NCBI GenBank assembly: GCA_031359995.1
Contig: JANMAT010000133.1
Span: 1-64,000 of the forward strand
Reading direction: 5' to 3'
Length of the DNA stretch: 64,000 bases
From: JANMAT01 sp031359995
GTDB taxonomy: Bacteria > Actinomycetota > Acidimicrobiia > Acidimicrobiales > Ilumatobacteraceae
Shown here: one piece after another, positions 42,411 to 51,567 of the stretch
How positions within the stretch are numbered: the first letter of the stretch is position 1
Layout of the letters: each line of letters opens with the position of its first letter
Notes under the pieces: generated by a model
Database searches by the model: none
Seen by the model: only the letters and a program-made list of their open reading frames with translations
What the model was told of the DNA's origin: nothing
Position numbers and translations under genes: made by a program

Positions 42411-43688
42411 TCAGTCGTCGAAGATGAGCGCCCGGATCGCCTCGGCCACGCCATCGTTCTGGCCGAGCACCTCGGCGATCTCGTCATCGGAGAACCCCAA
42501 CTCGCTCATCACCTCGGCGGTGTGCTCACCGAGGTTCGGCGCCCCACGACGAACACCTGACCCCGGCGTATCGCTCAGCTGCACGACGTTGGTGACGACC
42601 TTGGCAGTGCCGAATCCGGCGACGTCGACGTCGGCGAGGTACTCGTTGGCGATCACCTGAGGGTCGGTGAAGAGCTCCTCATAGGTGCGCACCCGCTCCC
42701 AGATGATCTCGGGCTCGCCGAGCAGGAAGTCCTCCCATGCGCGCGTCGTCTTCGAGGCGAATGCGGTGGCCACGAGCTCGCGGATCTCGTCGACGCCGTC
42801 GGCGCTGCCGCGGGCGCCGATGCGCTTGGCACCGTTGTTCCAGCGCGGGTCGGCGACCACCTCGGGCCGATCGGCGAATATCCAGAACGCGTCCCACGAG
42901 GCGTCGCTCATGGCCACGGCGAGGAGGAACGACCCACCATCGGCGGTCTCGTACACACCGTACGGGCACTTGATGTTGGCGTTGTACGGCCCGGAGCGAC
43001 GCAACGACTCGGTGCTCATGGACGTGTGGGCGATCTCCCACGCCTGCAACCACATCATCGCCCCCAACGCCGAGATGTCGACCTGCTGTCCTCGGCCGGT
43101 GCGCTCCCGGGCGAAGAGCGCCGTCATGACGCCGAGCGCGAGCTGCATCGAGCCGCCATGGTCGGCCACCGCAGCACCCGGTGGCATGGGCGGGCCGTCC
43201 ACCGGGCCCGAGATGGCGGCCAACCCACTGCGCGCCTGGGCGGCGCCGTCGAGCATCGCCTTGTCGGCCTGGGGGCCGCGCGGCCCGAACCCCGAGACGC
43301 GGGCGTGGATCAGGCGCGGGTTCGAAGGAGCGAGCTGCTCGTAGGTGAGACCCATGCGTTCGAGCGCGTCCCTGCGGTAGTTGGTGACCAGAACGTCGGC
43401 CTCGACGACGAGACGGCGGAGCACCTCGCGGCCGACCTCGGAGTGGGCGTCGACCACCATGCCGCGCTTGTTCCGGTTCATCGCCACGTACTGGGTGCCC
43501 GGCACACCCGGTGGGGGCGAGAACCCGTGGCCGTGCACGTGACGGTTCAGCTCACCGCCGGGACGTTCGATCTTGACCACGTCGGCGCCCATGTCGGCGA
43601 GGTACGCGGAGGCGTGCGGTCCCTGCACCGCGATCGTCAGATCGACGACCTTCACCCCCGTCAACGGTCCGAGGTGCACGTCCGTCAT
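42411..43688 (-). CDS. CaiB/BaiF family CoA-transferase (type III)
   Basis: This 425-residue protein has VKVVDLTIAVQGPHASAYLA, ADMGADVVKIERPGG, NRNKRGMVVD, VLVTNYRRDALERMGLTYEQ and KAMLDGAAQARSGLAAISG, where the Asp of MLDG occupies the catalytic position of type III CoA-transferases. YGVYETADGGSFLLAVA marks the small domain. These enzymes move CoA between carboxylic acids. It is monocistronic and its 3' end faces the dodecin-Usp gene. The acids involved are unknown. Confidence 0.88.
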   Translation of the reverse strand: MTDVHLGPLTGVKVVDLTIAVQGPHASAYLADMGADVVKIERPGGELNRHVHGHGFSPPPGVPGTQYVAMNRNKRGMVVDAHSEVGREVLRRLVVEADVLVTNYRRDALERMGLTYEQLAPSNPRLIHARVSGFGPRGPQADKAMLDGAAQARSGLAAISGPVDGPPMPPGAAVADHGGSMQLALGVMTALFARERTGRGQQVDISALGAMMWLQAWEIAHTSMSTESLRRSGPYNANIKCPYGVYETADGGSFLLAVAMSDASWDAFWIFADRPEVVADPRWNNGAKRIGARGSADGVDEIRELVATAFASKTTRAWEDFLLGEPEIIWERVRTYEELFTDPQVIANEYLADVDVAGFGTAKVVTNVVQLSDTPGSGVRRGAPNLGEHTAEVMSELGFSDDEIAEVLGQNDGVAEAIRALIFDD

Positions 43689-43772
43689 GTCGACCCCCTT
43701 GTGTGCACGGGTCGACCGGCACGCCCCAATGGTGTCACCATTCGCGACCGGCGCGAACCACGCAGGCCTGGC

Positions 43773-45065
43773 TCAAACGCGCACCGGGCGCCCGGTCTGG
43801 GCGCCGACCTCGAACACGCGGCGGTAGCGCTCGACTTCGGCGGGCGGGCCCAGGGCCTTGTTCGGGTTGTCCGAGAGCTTCACCGTGGGCCGACCGTCGG
43901 CCGACACGGCCTTGCACACGAGGCTGAAGGGCGCGAGGCGGTCACCACTGACGAGACCGCTGAAGTCGTTGGTCAGCATCGTGCCCCAGCCGAACGACAC
44001 CCGCACCCGGCCGGCGAAGTGCTCGTGCAGGTGCTGGATCTCGTCGACATCGAGGCCGTCGGAGAAGATCACCAGCTTGCGGCGCGGGTCCTCACCGTGG
44101 GCCGCCCACCACTGCAGCGCCAGCTCGGCGGCCCGCACCGGATCGCCCGAGTCGATGCGCATGCCGGTCCACGTGGCCAGCCACTCGGGCGCGCCGCGCA
44201 GGAACGCTTCGGTGCCGAACGTGTCGGGCAGCACGACGCGCAGGTTGCCGTCGTGCTCGGCATGCCAGTCGGCCAGCACGCGGTAGGGCGCCTGGCGCAG
44301 CTCTTCGTCGGTGTCGGCCAGCGCGGCGTGCACCATGGGTAGCTCGTGGGCGTTGGTGCCGATGGCCTCCACGTCGTGACGCATGGCGATGAGGCAGTTC
44401 GACGTGCCCACGAAGCGCTCGCCCAGGCCGTCCATGAGTGCCTGCACGCACCAGTCCTGCCACAGGAACGAGTGCCGGCGCCGCGTGCCGAAGTCGGCCA
44501 GGCGGAGCGCGTCGAGCTCACGGAGCCGTTCGACCTTCTCCCACACCCTCGTCATGGCGCGGGCGTACAGAACCTGAAGTTCGAAGCGGCCCATGTCGCG
44601 CAGCACGGCTCGACTGCGCAGCTCCATCAGGATGCTCAGCGCCGGGACCTCCCACAGCATCACCTCGGGCCACGGTCCTTCGAACACCAGCTCGAACTGA
44701 CCGTCGCGGATGTCGAGGTGGTACGCCGGCAGGCGGACGGCGTCGAGCCACTCCATGAACTCGCTGGTGAACATGTGGCGCTTGCCGTAGAACGTGTTGC
44801 CCCGCAGCCAGGTGGACTCGCCGCGCGACAGGCGCAGCGAGCGCGTGTGGTCGAGCTGCTCGCGCAGCTCGCCCTCGTCGACCAGTTCGGCGAGGCGCAC
44901 GTCGGTGGTGCGGTTCACCAGCTGGAAGCGCACCGACACGTGGGGTCGGTTGCGCAGCACCGACTGGCACATCAGGAGCTTGTAGAAGTCGGTGTCGATG
45001 AGCGACCGCACGATGGGGTCGATCTTCCAGTTGTGGTTGTGGACCCGCGTGGCGAGGTCGACCAT
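43773..45065 (-). CDS. pncB: nicotinate phosphoribosyltransferase
   Basis: This 430-residue enzyme joins nicotinate to PRPP in NAD salvage. Family segments visible are SLIDTDFYKLLMCQSVLRN near the start (DxYK), RSRAVLRDMGRFELQVLYAR, LADFGTRRRHSFLWQD, GTSNCLIAMRHDVEAIGTNA, MRIDSGDPVRAAELALQWWA and FSDGLDVDEIQHL. GGGAGGGG precedes ATG 45065, which is one base after the stop of the hydrolase gene, so the two are an operon. Confidence 0.93.
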   Translation of the reverse strand: MVDLATRVHNHNWKIDPIVRSLIDTDFYKLLMCQSVLRNRPHVSVRFQLVNRTTDVRLAELVDEGELREQLDHTRSLRLSRGESTWLRGNTFYGKRHMFTSEFMEWLDAVRLPAYHLDIRDGQFELVFEGPWPEVMLWEVPALSILMELRSRAVLRDMGRFELQVLYARAMTRVWEKVERLRELDALRLADFGTRRRHSFLWQDWCVQALMDGLGERFVGTSNCLIAMRHDVEAIGTNAHELPMVHAALADTDEELRQAPYRVLADWHAEHDGNLRVVLPDTFGTEAFLRGAPEWLATWTGMRIDSGDPVRAAELALQWWAAHGEDPRRKLVIFSDGLDVDEIQHLHEHFAGRVRVSFGWGTMLTNDFSGLVSGDRLAPFSLVCKAVSADGRPTVKLSDNPNKALGPPAEVERYRRVFEVGAQTGRPVRV

Positions 45066-45066
45066 G

Positions 45067-45927
45067 TCACGCCCCTCCCGCGAAGCGGCCGAGCTGGCCG
45101 ATGATCGAGCGGGCCACGAGCACACCGTCCTCCATCGGGGCGAAGTGGGTGACTCCGGCGAGGATCTCGAGGCGGGCGTCGCCCAGCGCCGCCGCGACCA
45201 ACGGCGCCACCATCGGCGGCAGCTCGTTCCCCATGGCGATCTCGGCACCGGCGACCACGGCCGTGGGGCAGGTGATCGCCGCGAAGCGCGAGAAGTCGAG
45301 CCGTTCGTTGGTCTCGTAGATGCTGGCCTCGGTCTCACCCGAGCACGTGAGCTTCACCGTGCCGTCGGGTTGGGCCGCGCTGCCCGTCGCCACGTACGCC
45401 CGCACGGCCTCGGGCTCGCAGCCGGCGAACGGCGGCTTCGAGCGGAAGCGGGCCACCGCCTCGTCGGCCGACGCGAACACCAGACGCCGGCGTCGTGACG
45501 CCTCGATCAGGCCCGAGGGCGGCGGCTTGGTGTCCCACGTGTCGGGGATGAGCACGGGTTCGAACGCCCAGCACGCCCGCAACGTGCCCGGGTGCTGCTG
45601 CTCGGCGCGCACCAGGGTCGCCGCGCCGAGCGAGTGACCGGCAGCCAGCACCGGCGCGCCGCCGATGGCGGCGACGGCGGCCAGCACCTCGGCCGTGAAC
45701 CAGTGGCGCTCGACGGGGATCTTCGCGTGGGCCTGCTGCGATGCGCCGTGGCCACGGAAGTCGAGCCCGTAGCAGTGGAACATGGGCTGCAGGTGCGGCA
45801 CCACCGTGGCCCACATGCCCGAGTTCAGGCCGTTGCCGTGGGTGAGCAGCAACGGCGGCCCGTCGCCGCCCAGATCGTGCAGGGCGGCGTGCTCGCCGTC
45901 GTCGTCTCGCAGCTGCCGGATGTCCAT
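45067..45927 (-). CDS. alpha/beta hydrolase
   Basis: This 286-residue alpha/beta hydrolase has LLLTHGNGLNSGMW (oxyanion loop), GLDFRGHGASQ, nucleophile elbow AAGHSLGAATLV (Ser near residue 97) and the C-terminal GVTHFAPMEDG carrying the likely catalytic His. There is no signal peptide. ATG 45927 starts the family sequence. It is transcribed ahead of pncB with one base between, but no metabolic link is evident. The substrate is unknown. Confidence 0.85.
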   Translation of the reverse strand: MDIRQLRDDDGEHAALHDLGGDGPPLLLTHGNGLNSGMWATVVPHLQPMFHCYGLDFRGHGASQQAHAKIPVERHWFTAEVLAAVAAIGGAPVLAAGHSLGAATLVRAEQQHPGTLRACWAFEPVLIPDTWDTKPPPSGLIEASRRRRLVFASADEAVARFRSKPPFAGCEPEAVRAYVATGSAAQPDGTVKLTCSGETEASIYETNERLDFSRFAAITCPTAVVAGAEIAMGNELPPMVAPLVAAALGDARLEILAGVTHFAPMEDGVLVARSIIGQLGRFAGGA

Positions 45928-46051
45928 ACCGGTCGCCGACCCTACGGTGCCGGCCCGACCGGCCGCTACCCACGTGGCCGGACGCCGTGACCGTCGGTGG
46001 CCTCGCCCGACCGGGCCGCCGACCGCGAGACTGGGAGGAGGGGGTGGTTCC

Positions 46052-47104
46052 GTGACCGAGTTGATCGATGTGCCGCCGGGGTTGCGTGGCGTCGCCGTCA
46101 CCAGCACCGAGATCGGTGATGTGCTCGGGCGCGAGGGGTACTACCACTACCGCGGCCGGTCGGCGGTCGAGCTGGCCCGCTCCGCGCCGTTCGAAGCGGT
46201 GGCCGCCCTCGTGCTCGACGGTTCGACGGCGCCGCTCGACCCCGACCGCTCGCTGCCGGCGCCGGTGGCCGCGCTCGTCGATCGCATCGACCTGCGTACG
46301 GGCATCAGCCTGCTCGGCACCACCCTCGGCTTCCGACCCCTCGTCGAGATCAGCTCCGACGAACGCCGGGCCGACGCCGTGCGCCTGATCGGCGCCATGC
46401 CCACGTTGGTCGCGTCGATCCTGCGGGGCGAAGCGGTGGCGCCCGAACCCTCGCTCGGCCACGTCGCCGACTTCCTGCGCATGGTCACCGGCGCGCCGGC
46501 GCCGGCCGAGCGGGTGCGGGCGCTCGAGGCGTACTTCGTCCTCACCATCGATCACGGGTTCAGCAACTCCGCCTTCGCCACCCGCGTGGTCGCCTCGTCG
46601 GGCGCCGACCTGGGCGCCTGCGCGCTGGCCGGGTTCGGGTCCTTGAGCGGCCCCCGCCACGGTGCCGATGTCGAGCGGGTCCTCGCCATGTTCGACGCGA
46701 TCGGCGAGCCCGAACGCGCCGAGGACTGGCTGCGGGCCGAGATGGCCGGCGGCCGCCGGCTGCAGGGCTTCGGGCACTCGGTGTACCAACGCCCCGATCC
46801 CCGCCTCGGGCTGCTGCGCGAGTTCGGCGCCGCGCTGGCGCCCGACCGCCATCGCATGGCGCTGGCGGTCGAGGCCGCCGGGTCACGCCTGCTGGCCGGA
46901 CGCCGGCTGGAACCGAACCTCGACCTGCACGCGCCCGTGGTGCTCGAAGGCTGCGGGCTCCCCCGCGGGTCGTTCACGGCCACCTTCGCGGCGGCGCGCG
47001 TCGTGGGATGGTGCGCCCACGCCCTCGAGCAGGCGGGCGAGTCCAGGATCGTGCGGCCCGCCGCCCACTACGTCGGCCCGCCTCCCGAGCCGCCCGACCG
47101 CTGA
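46052..47104 (+). CDS. citrate synthase family protein
   Basis: This 350-residue protein is in the citrate/2-methylcitrate synthase family. It keeps a swivelled version of the active-site motifs: LTIDHGFSNSAFATRVVASS, LSGPRHGADVERVL (His of the LHGGA loop), GFGHSVYQRPDPR (second His) and NLDLHAPVVLEGCGLP (catalytic Asp). It is somewhat shorter than housekeeping GltA (about 430), fitting the short forms. GGGAGGAG supports GTG 46052. It could make citrate, methylcitrate or a related condensation product. It is divergent from the hydrolase-pncB operon. Confidence 0.85.
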   Translation: MTELIDVPPGLRGVAVTSTEIGDVLGREGYYHYRGRSAVELARSAPFEAVAALVLDGSTAPLDPDRSLPAPVAALVDRIDLRTGISLLGTTLGFRPLVEISSDERRADAVRLIGAMPTLVASILRGEAVAPEPSLGHVADFLRMVTGAPAPAERVRALEAYFVLTIDHGFSNSAFATRVVASSGADLGACALAGFGSLSGPRHGADVERVLAMFDAIGEPERAEDWLRAEMAGGRRLQGFGHSVYQRPDPRLGLLREFGAALAPDRHRMALAVEAAGSRLLAGRRLEPNLDLHAPVVLEGCGLPRGSFTATFAAARVVGWCAHALEQAGESRIVRPAAHYVGPPPEPPDR

Positions 47105-47151
47105 CGACCCCAACCGAACCCGGAATCGGCAGACCCCATAGGGTGCGCACC

Positions 47152-47700
47152 GTGAACGACGACGCCGAAGACAGGAGGCCCGGCCCGTGGGGGCGGCTCT
47201 CCCGGGGGCGCCGTGTCACGGTGGTCGTGCTCGCGTTGGCCGTGGTGTGGCTTCTGTCGGCCGTGCCGTTCCCCGGCTACGACATCCCGAGCGAGGCGAG
47301 CCAGCCGACCGTGCAACGAGGCGACCACGTTCGGGTCAACCGCTGGGCCTACGCCTACGGCGACCCGGACCGCGGCGACCTCGTCGTGTTCGACGCCCTC
47401 GCCGGCCAACGTCCGGGCCGGCGCCTCAGCCGGGTCGTTGCCATCGGGGGCGACATCGTCGAGGGGCGCGGAGGTGGACTCGTCGTCAACGGGCAGAGCG
47501 TCACAGAGTCGTACCTTGCCGCCGGCACGAGGACGAGCGACTTCCAGCCCGTCACGGTGGCGAAGGGGTCGGTGTTCGTGCTCGGCGACAACCGCAACAA
47601 CAGCGCGGATTCCCGCCTCTACGGCCCGATCCTCGGGCCGCTCCTGCGAGGTCGGGTCATGATGATCACCCGGCCGCTCGGTCACATCGGGTTGCTCTGA
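47152..47700 (+). CDS. signal peptidase I-like protein lacking the Ser-Lys dyad
   Basis: This 182-residue protein has an N-terminal membrane helix (about residues 22-40) and a signal-peptidase-I fold with RGDHVRVNRW, DRGDLVVFDAL, RVVAIGGDIVE and the conserved GDNRNNSADSRLYGPI (145-160). The active-site loop normally reading SMxPT is SEASQPT: aligned on PT, the nucleophile is Ala49. The general base in the usual KRVIGLPGD is Ser93 in RLSRVVAIGGD. Both catalytic residues are therefore missing while the structural boxes remain, so cleavage activity is not expected. A regulatory, chaperone-like or inactive paralogue role is possible. GTG 47143 is an alternative start. Confidence 0.75.
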   Translation: MNDDAEDRRPGPWGRLSRGRRVTVVVLALAVVWLLSAVPFPGYDIPSEASQPTVQRGDHVRVNRWAYAYGDPDRGDLVVFDALAGQRPGRRLSRVVAIGGDIVEGRGGGLVVNGQSVTESYLAAGTRTSDFQPVTVAKGSVFVLGDNRNNSADSRLYGPILGPLLRGRVMMITRPLGHIGLL

Positions 47701-47744
47701 TCGCGCCGTGGGCGCTCGTCCCCGACGAGATGGATGGCGGCCAA

Positions 47745-48160
47745 CCTCGACGTCCTTGGCGTGCTCGGGGTACACCGCCACGCAGATGCTGACCGTGACC
47801 TTTCGCCCCACGGCGGCGATCAGGAACTCACCGATCGTGCGGTGGATCTTCTCGGCCACCTCCAGCGCGCCCGCCAGGCCGGTGTCGGGCAGGAGCACCA
47901 GGAACTCCTCACCGCCGTGGCGGCTGGTGAAGTCGCTGTCACGCATCGAGGTGTGGAGGGCGGCGCCGGCAGCGGCGAGCCGCGGCGCGCCGCCTGGGCG
48001 ACCATGCTGCGATGGCCAGCGCGGCCGCAGCGCCGACGGCCACGAGCGACGTCGCCAGGATGCTGGTGACCATCAGGATCCGGCTGCTGATCTTGCCCGT
48101 GAGTCGCGTCCTGGAACTGATGCCGATCGGTACGTGCCCTGCTCCCCGAACGTTCGGCAC
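47745..48160 (-). pseudogene. remnant of a membrane-bound GGDEF (diguanylate cyclase) gene
   Basis: The 5' part encodes TGKISSRILMVTSILATSLV and a continuing hydrophobic helix ending AIAAW, like the first membrane segment of receptor-type GGDEF proteins. At about 47985 the reading jumps to another frame, LHTSMRDSDFTSRHGGEEFL followed by VLLPDTGLAGALEVAEKI, the second half of a GGDEF domain, which itself ends abruptly after VAVYPEHAKDVE at about 47745. The sensory part, the first half of the GGDEF domain and its C-terminus are missing. A nearby intact GGDEF gene (48600-50282) is a different subtype, so this is not a copy of it. Confidence 0.6.
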
Positions 48161-48260
48161 GCCGGGGCAGTGGGCGCGGCCGCCGGGTCCTACCTGACCA
48201 ACTCTTGACCCGCCTGCCCCCGGCACCCCACGGGCGTGAGCGTGCCGTACGCTCTCGTCC

Positions 48261-48551
48261 ATGATCACCATGGTGGAGACCGATCAGGAGCTCGACGATC
48301 TCACCGCTCTCGCCCTCGGTGCCGATCCCGATGAGCCGCTCGGCAACGACGCGGTCCCGATCTGGCAGGTGCTCGGCGGCCCGCACGATCCGCTCCTACC
48401 CAGCTGGTACATGCCGGCGCCGATGGGCTCGTCGACCCCGCACCGATGGAGCCGGCGCCGACGGCTGATCGTGCTGGTGATCGTGATCGCCTTCCTCGCC
48501 ATCGATGCGGCCGGCCTGTGCAGCACCTACGGCCACATCACCATCGCCTGA
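48261..48551 (+). CDS. small single-pass membrane protein, hypothetical
   Basis: This 96-residue protein has an acidic N-terminal half (TDQELDDLTALALGADPDEP) and one membrane helix near the C-terminus (LIVLVIVIAFLAIDAAGLC) after an Arg-rich cluster, so the N-terminus should be cytoplasmic. I do not recognise a family. A TACGCT box at 48248-48253 lies seven bases before the ATG, supporting a leaderless gene. It precedes the diguanylate cyclase gene by 48 bp. Confidence 0.6.
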   Translation: MITMVETDQELDDLTALALGADPDEPLGNDAVPIWQVLGGPHDPLLPSWYMPAPMGSSTPHRWSRRRRLIVLVIVIAFLAIDAAGLCSTYGHITIA

Positions 48552-48599
48552 CCGGCCTCGAACGTTCACGACCGGTGCGCACCTGCCGATAGCTCGCAG

Positions 48600-50282
48600 A
48601 TGGACGGTTCACGGAGCGAGCACCGATCCGACACCCCGGCGGGCCGATCGGCGTTCGCCGACGCACTCGACGAGCTGGAGTGGCTCCGCTCGGTCGACGT
48701 GGACGCCCGCTACTCGCGCGCCCGCCTCGTCGAGCAGCAGGCCGCGGCCGCCGGCGACGAGTTGGCCCGCCAACGGGCCCGGCTGGTGGCGGCCGACATG
48801 CTCCACCGCTCGGGCGAGGTCACCGAAGGGGCGCGGCTGGCCGTGGAGGTCATGACATGGGCCGAAGGGGCCGGCGCCGGTGCGACGGCCCTGCGGGCCC
48901 GCAGCCACATGGTCTTGTCGTCGGTGTTCGCCGGCATCGGCGATTCGGCGTCCGCCCTCGACCAGGCCGTGCGAGCCCTCGACCTGCGCGCCGACGATGC
49001 GCCCCGGCGCGAGCTGGGCAACCACCTGGTGTGCCTGGCCGACGCGTTGGCTCTGGCCGGCTCGGTCGACGAGGCCCGCCGCCGCTACCACGAGGCCCAG
49101 GCCGAGTTCGACGCCATCGACGACACCGAGCGCGAGTTGAACGCGCTCAACAACCTGATCGCGCTGGAGAGCGAGTGCGGCGAGTACGCCCGGGCGTCCG
49201 AGGCCGCCGAGCGGCTGGCCGACCTGTCGTTCGGCCGGGCCGAGATGAACCCCAGCTACGCCGAGACGATCGCCCGCGCCCGCCTGGGCGGTGGCGACCT
49301 GGAAGGTGCCGAGCGGTCGGTGCGCCTCGGCATGGAGCTCCTGCGCCGCCAGGGTGACTCCCAGGCGGCGACACCGGCCGAGCTGCTGCTCACGCAGGCC
49401 GAGGTGCTACTGGGCCTCGGCCGGGTGGCCGACGCCGCTGACGCCATCGAGCGCTGCCTCGACGTGTGCCGGCGCCGCGACCTGGCCGGGATCCGGGTCG
49501 AGGCGACCCGCGTGCAGGCCGAGGTGCGCGCCGCGGCGGGCGACTACCGCGACGCCTACGAGACGTACCGCCGCTTCCACCACGAGGCGGCCACGCTGCG
49601 CAGCGTGCAGCAGGAGGCGGCGGCCCGTACGCGCCACGCCCTGTTCGAGACGGCCGAGGCCCGCCGCGACGCCGACCGCTTCTGGCGCCAGGCCCGCACC
49701 GACCCGTTGACCGACATCTACAACCGGCGCTTCATCGACGAGACGCTCCCCCGCTACCTGGCCGGCGCAGCGGCCGATGCGGGTTCGGTGCTCGTGGCCG
49801 CCATCGTCGACATCGACCACTTCAAGGCGATCAACGACCGGCACTCGCACGCGGTGGGCGACCAGGTGCTGGTGCGGGTGGCGGCCAAGCTGCGCGAGGT
49901 CGCCCAGATCGACGGGTCACGTTCCGATCGTCCCGGCTTCGCCGCCCGCCTCGGGGGCGAGGAGTTCCTGCTCGTGCGCACCATCAGCTCGGGCTCCACG
50001 CTCGAGCCGGTCGACACGGTGCGTCGTCGCGTCGCCGCCTTCGACTGGTCCTCGATCGCGCCGGGGCTGCAGGTGCGGCTCAGCGCCGGCGTGGCCGTGG
50101 CCCGGCCGGCCGACACCCAGTCCACGCTGCTCGGCCGGGCCGATCAGTACCTGTACATGGCCAAGACCGACGGCCGCGACCGCGTCATCGGCGAGACGGG
50201 CAAGGTCGCCGCCCGCCGCGGCCCGCCCGACGACACGCCGGGCGGATACGAGTTGGAAACGCGCGCGGCGACAGCGCCGTAA
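48600..50282 (+). CDS. diguanylate cyclase with N-terminal TPR region
   Basis: This 560-residue soluble protein has as residues 30-355 helical tetratricopeptide-like repeats (RRRYHEAQAEFDAIDDTERE; YARASEAAERLADL; LRRQGDSQAATPAELLL). A short coiled coil leads to a GGDEF domain (about 370-535) with DPLTDIYNRRFIDETLPRYL, VDIDHFKAINDRHSHAVGDQ and active-site LGGEEFLL near 455. It should make cyclic di-GMP in response to a protein or ligand bound by the repeats. No RxxD inhibitory site is clear. It is the only intact c-di-GMP gene in the window. Confidence 0.9.
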   Translation: MDGSRSEHRSDTPAGRSAFADALDELEWLRSVDVDARYSRARLVEQQAAAAGDELARQRARLVAADMLHRSGEVTEGARLAVEVMTWAEGAGAGATALRARSHMVLSSVFAGIGDSASALDQAVRALDLRADDAPRRELGNHLVCLADALALAGSVDEARRRYHEAQAEFDAIDDTERELNALNNLIALESECGEYARASEAAERLADLSFGRAEMNPSYAETIARARLGGGDLEGAERSVRLGMELLRRQGDSQAATPAELLLTQAEVLLGLGRVADAADAIERCLDVCRRRDLAGIRVEATRVQAEVRAAAGDYRDAYETYRRFHHEAATLRSVQQEAAARTRHALFETAEARRDADRFWRQARTDPLTDIYNRRFIDETLPRYLAGAAADAGSVLVAAIVDIDHFKAINDRHSHAVGDQVLVRVAAKLREVAQIDGSRSDRPGFAARLGGEEFLLVRTISSGSTLEPVDTVRRRVAAFDWSSIAPGLQVRLSAGVAVARPADTQSTLLGRADQYLYMAKTDGRDRVIGETGKVAARRGPPDDTPGGYELETRAATAP

Positions 50283-50328
50283 CGATGCCCGTGGAAGACG
50301 GGGTGGTCACCCACCGGAGGAGCCGCCC

Positions 50329-51480
50329 ATGGATGTCCGACGCGCCAACCGCATGCCCGAGCGGGCCACCACACCGGCGCAGGCCGCGGCGCTCGTGCAC
50401 CTCGATGGTGCCGCCGTGGTGTCGGGCATGGCCACCGTGGACGAGGCCGTGGCGTTCGCCCACGCCATGCTCGGCGCCCGGGCGTTGCGGATCGCGCCGC
50501 AGTTCCAGGCGACGAAGGACCGCTACGACGAGACGGCGCCCCTCGTCGCCGCTCAACCGGTCGACCACCGCGGCCGCAGGCGGAAGTTCACCGCCTACGA
50601 CGAGCACATGGCCGCCCACAACGACGGCTACGGGTTGCGCCCGAAGCACCAGATCCTCGGGAGCGAGCTGGCAGGCGAGGTGGTGGACGTCGGCTCCGCA
50701 GTGTCGAAGTTCCGCGTCGGCGATCGGGTGTTCGGAAGCAGCTCGGCTCGGTTCGGGGCCCATGCCGAGTTCTTGTGCGTGGACGAGGACGGGGCGTTGG
50801 CAACCATGCCGGACGACACGACGTTCGAAGCCGCCGCCTGTGCCGGTGACGGCGCCATCTTGGCCCTCACGTTTCTCCGTCGGGTCGGGGCTCGCCCCGG
50901 TCAACGTCTCGTGATCTACGGCGCCTCCAGCGCCATCGGGACGGCGGCCGTGCAGCTGGCCAAGCACTTCCGAGCGGAGGTCACGGCCGTGTGCAGCACC
51001 AAAGACCTCGCCGTCGTGAAAGGCCTGGGCGCCGATGTCGTCGTCGACGACACCCAGGACGACTTCACCACCAACGGCGAGATCTATGATGTCGTGTTCG
51101 ACGCGGTCGGGAAGCACTCGTTTCGGCGGTGTCGGCGCTCGCTGACCCGACGGGGCATGTATGCGGGAACCGACCTCGGATTCTTTCGGCACACTCCCGT
51201 CCTCGGCTGGATCACCCGACGGGGTCTATCGCCGGTGATCGATCGGTGCTACCCGCTGGAGGACGTGGTCGAGGCGACGAGATACGTCGCAGGGATCAAA
51301 GATCTCTCACCATCAACTCGGCGGCCGAAAGGGCGGAGTGGGTGCAGGTTGCCGAAGGCCGGTGGGCTGTCCTCGGCGACCACGGCCGAGCCCGCCGTCA
51401 TCGTCATGCCGGTGCCGCCCTTGGCCTTGTCCACGTGGTACCTGCGATATCGGTCCTTGGGCAAGCCGTCCTCGGAGTAG
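50329..51480 (+). pseudogene. chimera of a TauD/TfdA-like dioxygenase start and a zinc-type/quinone alcohol dehydrogenase core
   Basis: After GGAGG and ATG 50329, residues 1-102 resemble the start of a TauD/TfdA-like Fe(II)/2-oxoglutarate oxygenase, ending in KFTAYDEHMAAHNDGYG with the HxD iron ligands. From about 50637 the frame continues KHQILGSELAGEVVDVGSAV, VGDRVFGSS, GASSAIGTAAVQLAKHF and DRCYPLEDVVEATRYVAG, a medium-chain dehydrogenase lacking its first roughly 55 residues. After about 51300 the sequence is unrelated and runs antisense through an old-yellow-enzyme fragment. Neither enzyme is complete. The whole frame is open by chance, so a gene finder will call one protein. Confidence 0.6.
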
Positions 51481-51548
51481 GCCGGTTCGTGGGCCGAGGA
51501 GAACACCCGGTTCCGCAACGTCAGGTGGCCCAGGGTGAACGGTTGCAA
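51345..51548 (-). pseudogene. 5' fragment of an NADH:flavin oxidoreductase/old yellow enzyme gene
   Basis: The minus strand reads LQPFTLGHLTLRNRVFSSAH, EPAYSEDGLPKDRYRRYHVD and KAKGGTGMTMTAGSAVV, then EDSPPAFGNLH, the usual first 65 residues of an FMN-binding OYE/dienoyl-CoA-reductase-like protein, with TTG at 51548 as a possible start. Homology stops at about 51345, exactly where the alcohol dehydrogenase fragment on the other strand also stops. It would be the third gene after putA and the GFA-like gene. Confidence 0.6.
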
Positions 51549-51567
51549 CAGCGGGTCATCCGACCTG

